Source of the DNA: Glacieibacterium sp038210595
GTDB lineage: Bacteria > Pseudomonadota > Alphaproteobacteria > Sphingomonadales > Sphingomonadaceae
Length of the DNA stretch: 22,815 bases
Direction of reading: 5' to 3'
NCBI GenBank assembly: GCA_038210595.1
Contig: JBBQWN010000036.1
Location: 1 to 22,815 of the forward strand
A model generated the notes under the pieces. It was not told where the DNA came from. It ran no database searches and was given only the letters and a program-made list of their open reading frames with translations. Positions 21,045 to 22,815 of this stretch are shown here, one piece after another. The position numbers and the translations under genes were made by a program. How positions within the stretch are numbered: the stretch's first letter is position 1; each line of letters begins with the position of its first letter.

Positions 21045-21713
21045 ATGGATACCGACACGCCCGCCGCCCGCCTGACCGACGTGCAGGACCGCATCGCTCG
21101 CGCCGCGCGCCTCGCCGACCGCGACGCGGCGAACGTGACGCTGATCGCGGTATCGAAGACGCACGCCGCCGACGCCATCGAACCGCTGCTCGCCGCCGGC
21201 CAGCGCGACTTCGGCGAGAACCGGGTGCAGGAGGCGGAAGCCAAATGGCCGGCGCTGAAGCAACTTTATCCCAACGTCCGGCTCCACCTCGTCGGCCAGC
21301 TCCAGTCGAACAAGGCCGAGGCTGCGGTGGCGCTGTTCGACTGCATCCACAGCGTCGACCGGCCGTCGCTGGTCGAGGCGCTGGCGCGCGCGACGGCGAA
21401 AGCGGGCAGGCAGCCCGCCTGTTTCGTCCAGGTCAACATCGGCGACGAACCCCAGAAGGGCGGCGTCGCACTGGCCGGTTTGACCACCTTGCTGGCGCAG
21501 GCCCGCGACGCCGGGTTGCCGCTGACCGGGCTGATGGCGGTGCCGCCCGAAGGCATCGAGCCCGCACCGTTCTTCGCGCTGCTGGCGAAACTGGCGCGCG
21601 ACCACGGCCTCGCCGGCCTCAGCATGGGCATGTCGAGCGATTTCGAAACCGCCGTCCAGCTCGGCGCCACCCACGTCCGCGTCGGCAGCGCGCTGTTCGG
21701 GGCGCGGGGCTAG
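21045..21713 (+). CDS. YggS/PLPBP family pyridoxal phosphate homeostasis protein
   Basis: The 222-residue cytoplasmic protein binds PLP without known catalysis and buffers B6 and amino-acid pools. It has the PLP lysine in LIAVSKTHAADAIEPLL (Lys38). FGENRVQEAEAKWPALK follows, then LHLVGQLQSNKAEAAVALFD, CFVQVNIGDEPQKGGV, LTGLMAVPP, and the phosphate-binding end LSMGMSSDFETAVQLGATHV with RVGSALFGAR. All family signatures are intact and the length is usual. Start ATG 21045 fits the family N-terminus; there is no Shine-Dalgarno, only a TATAG element 7-10 bases upstream, which points to leaderless expression. The stop shares CTAG (21710-21713) with the convergent DUF805 gene. Confidence 0.95.
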   Translation: MDTDTPAARLTDVQDRIARAARLADRDAANVTLIAVSKTHAADAIEPLLAAGQRDFGENRVQEAEAKWPALKQLYPNVRLHLVGQLQSNKAEAAVALFDCIHSVDRPSLVEALARATAKAGRQPACFVQVNIGDEPQKGGVALAGLTTLLAQARDAGLPLTGLMAVPPEGIEPAPFFALLAKLARDHGLAGLSMGMSSDFETAVQLGATHVRVGSALFGARG

Positions 21714-22087
21714 TCGAAGACTTCGGCGAGATCGCCGGCAGGGTCGAGAGGGTCCGGACCGTAGCGGTTCGTCCCGTCGGTGCCTTGGGTGCAATGCCAA
21801 ATGAGCAGGATAATTCCGCCGACGAGCGGCACCGCTCCGAGAAGGATCCACCATCCCGATTTATCGACATCATGGAGTCTGCGAACATTCACCGCGAGCG
21901 ACGGCACGACCGCGCCGACCAGAAGGAAAATGCCGAGAAAACCGCCCAGCAGACCCAGAATCAGCAGCGCCGCGAAGTAACCAAGCGCGAACCACCAATA
22001 TTCTGCACGACGCGCGCGTCCCTCAAAGTCGGCATAACGACGAAACGGCTCGATCATCCATTGCCACGCGCTCTTTTCTTTGCCCAT
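21710..22087 (-). CDS. DUF805 membrane protein
   Basis: The 125-residue inner-membrane protein has the DUF805 opening EPFRRYADFEGRARRAEYWW (usual 'Y..F.GRA.R.EFW'). Three to four hydrophobic segments follow: FALGYFAALLILGLLGGFLG, IFLLVGAVVPSLAVNVRRLH, and WWILLGAVPLVGGIILLIWH. The conserved VRRLHDVDKSGWW loop is present, as is the C-terminal GTDGTNRYGPDPL motif. Function is unknown for the family. The start ATG 22087 has GGGGGAAG just upstream, directly after the comM stop (22098), so it was probably expressed as the distal gene of a comM transcript. The transposon now interrupts that transcript upstream. The 3' end shares CTAG with yggS. Confidence 0.93.
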   Translation of the reverse strand: MGKEKSAWQWMIEPFRRYADFEGRARRAEYWWFALGYFAALLILGLLGGFLGIFLLVGAVVPSLAVNVRRLHDVDKSGWWILLGAVPLVGGIILLIWHCTQGTDGTNRYGPDPLDPAGDLAEVFD

Positions 22088-22097
22088 CGCTTCCCCC

Positions 22098-22433
22098 TCA
22101 GTTCACCGGCCCCAGCCGACGGTAGCTCAGCGCCTCGGCAATGTGGATGCGTCCCACCTCGTCCGCCCCGGCCAGATCCGCCAGCGTCCGTGCGACGCGC
22201 AGCACCCGGTGATAGCCGCGCGCCGACAGCCGCATCGCCTGAGTCGCCTGGGTCAGCAGCTTCAGCCCCGCGGCGTCGGGCGTCGCCACGGTTTCTAGAA
22301 GCTTGCCGTCAGCCTCGGCGTTGGAGCGCACCTTGGTGCCGGCATAGCGTGCGGTCTGGAGGGCGCGCGCCGCCGCGACCCGCAGTGCCACCTGCGCGCT
22401 GGTCTCGGCGGGCGGCGGCAGGCTGAGGTCGGC
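22098..22433 (-). pseudogene. comM: comM (yifB) 3' fragment, interrupted by a Tn7-like element
   Basis: ComM/YifB is a Mg-chelatase-like AAA+ hexameric helicase that aids branch migration during natural transformation. Only the last ~111 codons are present. From the break inwards they read ADLSLPPPAETSAQVALRVA, then AARALQTARYAGTKVRSNAE, and AMRLSARGYHRVLRVARTLA with DLAGADEVGRIHIAEALSYR, the Mg-chelatase C-terminal domain. The whole AAA+ domain (roughly 380 residues) is missing. In-frame sequence ends at the Ala codon 22433-22431, beyond which come ACA and soon a TGA stop, in clearly different DNA starting TGTGAATC on the plus strand. The GTG at 22391 could give a 97-residue product, but it is not the native start. 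The rest of comM should lie past the far end of the inserted element, outside the window. Confidence 0.88.
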
Positions 22434-22440
22434 TGTGAAT

Positions 22441-22526
22441 CAAAAAACCTAGTCGGAATCTGAAGCTCCGGAACGCACGGAAGCTCAACACTTCGCCGGA
22501 TTCTCGCAAGACCTAGCTGGACCAGT
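22441..22526 (+). repeat. candidate TnsB-binding direct repeats at the transposon end
   Basis: The sequence at 22441-22457 (C-N5-ACCTAGTCGGA) is repeated in the same orientation at 22505-22521 (C-N5-ACCTAGCTGGA), 64 bp away, with 13 of 17 bases matching. A second direct repeat, GAAGCTC, is at 22462-22468 and 22480-22486. Multiple same-direction ~20-bp repeats near the tip are typical of Tn7-like ends. Confidence 0.5.
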
Positions 22527-22546
22527 AGGGCAGGAGGTAAGACGTT

Positions 22547-22815
22547 ATGCGACCAGTTTCGCGCTACGGAAGGGCGGTCACTTATTCTAAGGTGGGCCTC
22601 ATGCAGCTCAATCAGCATTTCAATCAGCGGAAAATCCAAGAAACATATGGTTCCTTCAGAGGCTGGGAGCCTTTGACGACTCCATCTGGCCCACAGGAGA
22701 CGGAGTCCGAGCTCGAAACGAAACTGCTGATCCAGCTGGCGTTCGCCCCGGGCGTCTACGACCTGCTCACACAACCGATCATCGAATACACTCGGGACGG
22801 GAAGAGGCTGACCTA
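22547..22815 (+). CDS. tnsA: TnsA-like transposon endonuclease, N-terminal part (runs off window)
   Basis: In Tn7-type transposition TnsA is the restriction-endonuclease-like subunit that cuts the 5' ends while TnsB cuts the 3' ends. The 89 visible codons start at ATG 22547, with a strong AGGAGG (22532-22537) nine bases upstream. The frame is open to the window edge. The informative segment is ETESELETKLLIQLAFAPGV followed by YDLLTQPIIEYTRDGKRLT. It aligns in character with the TnsA N-terminal domain: an S-[DE]-L-E helix start, 'L..L.F.P.V', 'QP', then a charged beta-hairpin before the catalytic strand. Glu57 in SELE corresponds by position to catalytic Glu63 of Tn7 TnsA (SDLE). The remaining catalytic Asp and Lys would lie beyond the window. 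Less GC-rich codons than in the neighbours support foreign origin. A different restriction-like nuclease is possible but less likely given the position. Confidence 0.72.
   Translation, partial: MRPVSRYGRAVTYSKVGLMQLNQHFNQRKIQETYGSFRGWEPLTTPSGPQETESELETKLLIQLAFAPGVYDLLTQPIIEYTRDGKRLT

Larger units (their letters stand above)
22434..22815 (+). mobile_element. end of a Tn7-like transposon inserted in comM (continues beyond window)
   Basis: The boundary is inferred from the abrupt loss of comM homology and the start of AT-richer DNA with a terminal 5'-TGTGAATC. Tn7-like ends begin with TGT. Within the first 113 bp lie direct repeats of the kind bound by TnsB. After that comes a gene reading inward whose product looks like TnsA, the usual first gene inside the right end of Tn7. 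Tn7-related elements (for example the AbaR/Tn6022 family of Acinetobacter) are known to insert in comM. The base pairs just outside are GGTCGGC; the last five (TCGGC) would be the expected 5-bp target duplication if the other end has the same sequence. That end is not in the window. Confidence 0.75.

Noticed and set aside
22295..22774. 159-codon minus-strand frame across the comM/transposon junction
   Set aside because: It is antisense to the better-supported tnsA start, runs out of frame through comM, and has no domain.

Overview
The window is GC-rich chromosomal DNA from an alphaproteobacterium, most likely a sphingomonad. The evidence is the atpA-G-D-C order, the DUF3576-leuS-lptE-holA operon, the divergent tyrS/anmK pair, the small secreted and REDY/HapK-like proteins typical of that group, and heavy use of GC-ending codons. 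Almost all of it is coding, packed with 4-bp start/stop and stop/stop overlaps. No rRNA, tRNA or CRISPR array was seen, and no gene-free stretch exceeds 300 bases.

Layout. Positions 2-4224 (+) hold the F1 part of the ATP synthase operon: the 3' end of atpA, then atpG, two small predicted secreted proteins wedged between atpG and atpD, then atpD and atpC. The second wedge gene begins with a diverged copy of the first 22 codons of atpD. Positions 4217-6462 carry a HapK-like protein, a small secreted protein and a UMF1-type MFS transporter whose only well-placed start codon is AUC. Positions 6530-9113 carry recG and a secreted Sel1-repeat protein. Positions 9110-11921 carry a family-6-type uracil/hypoxanthine-DNA glycosylase and tyrS (-), divergent from anmK (+). 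Positions 11892-13552 (-) carry an alpha/beta hydrolase and an acyltransferase-3 membrane protein that seems to start at CTG. Positions 13614-15101 (+) carry a cysteine desulfurase, a [2Fe-2S] ferredoxin and a bidirectional terminator hairpin, an Fe-S/sulfur module. Positions 15108-19630 (-) form the operon DUF3576 lipoprotein-leuS-lptE-holA, combining envelope, translation and replication functions. Positions 19804-22087 carry a predicted outer-membrane protein, a short ThiE/TenI-like protein, the PLP homeostasis protein YggS and a DUF805 membrane protein.

The right edge changes character. A comM (yifB) gene is cut after its last ~111 codons, and foreign, AT-richer DNA begins with 5'-TGTGAATC. 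That DNA carries direct repeats and, 113 bp in, a strong Shine-Dalgarno followed by the start of a TnsA-like endonuclease gene. I read this as the end of a Tn7-like transposon inserted in comM. Its remaining genes and cargo lie beyond the window, and it is the best lead to a new system. The second lead is the atpD-start duplication that gave rise to a chimeric secreted gene inside the ATP synthase operon.
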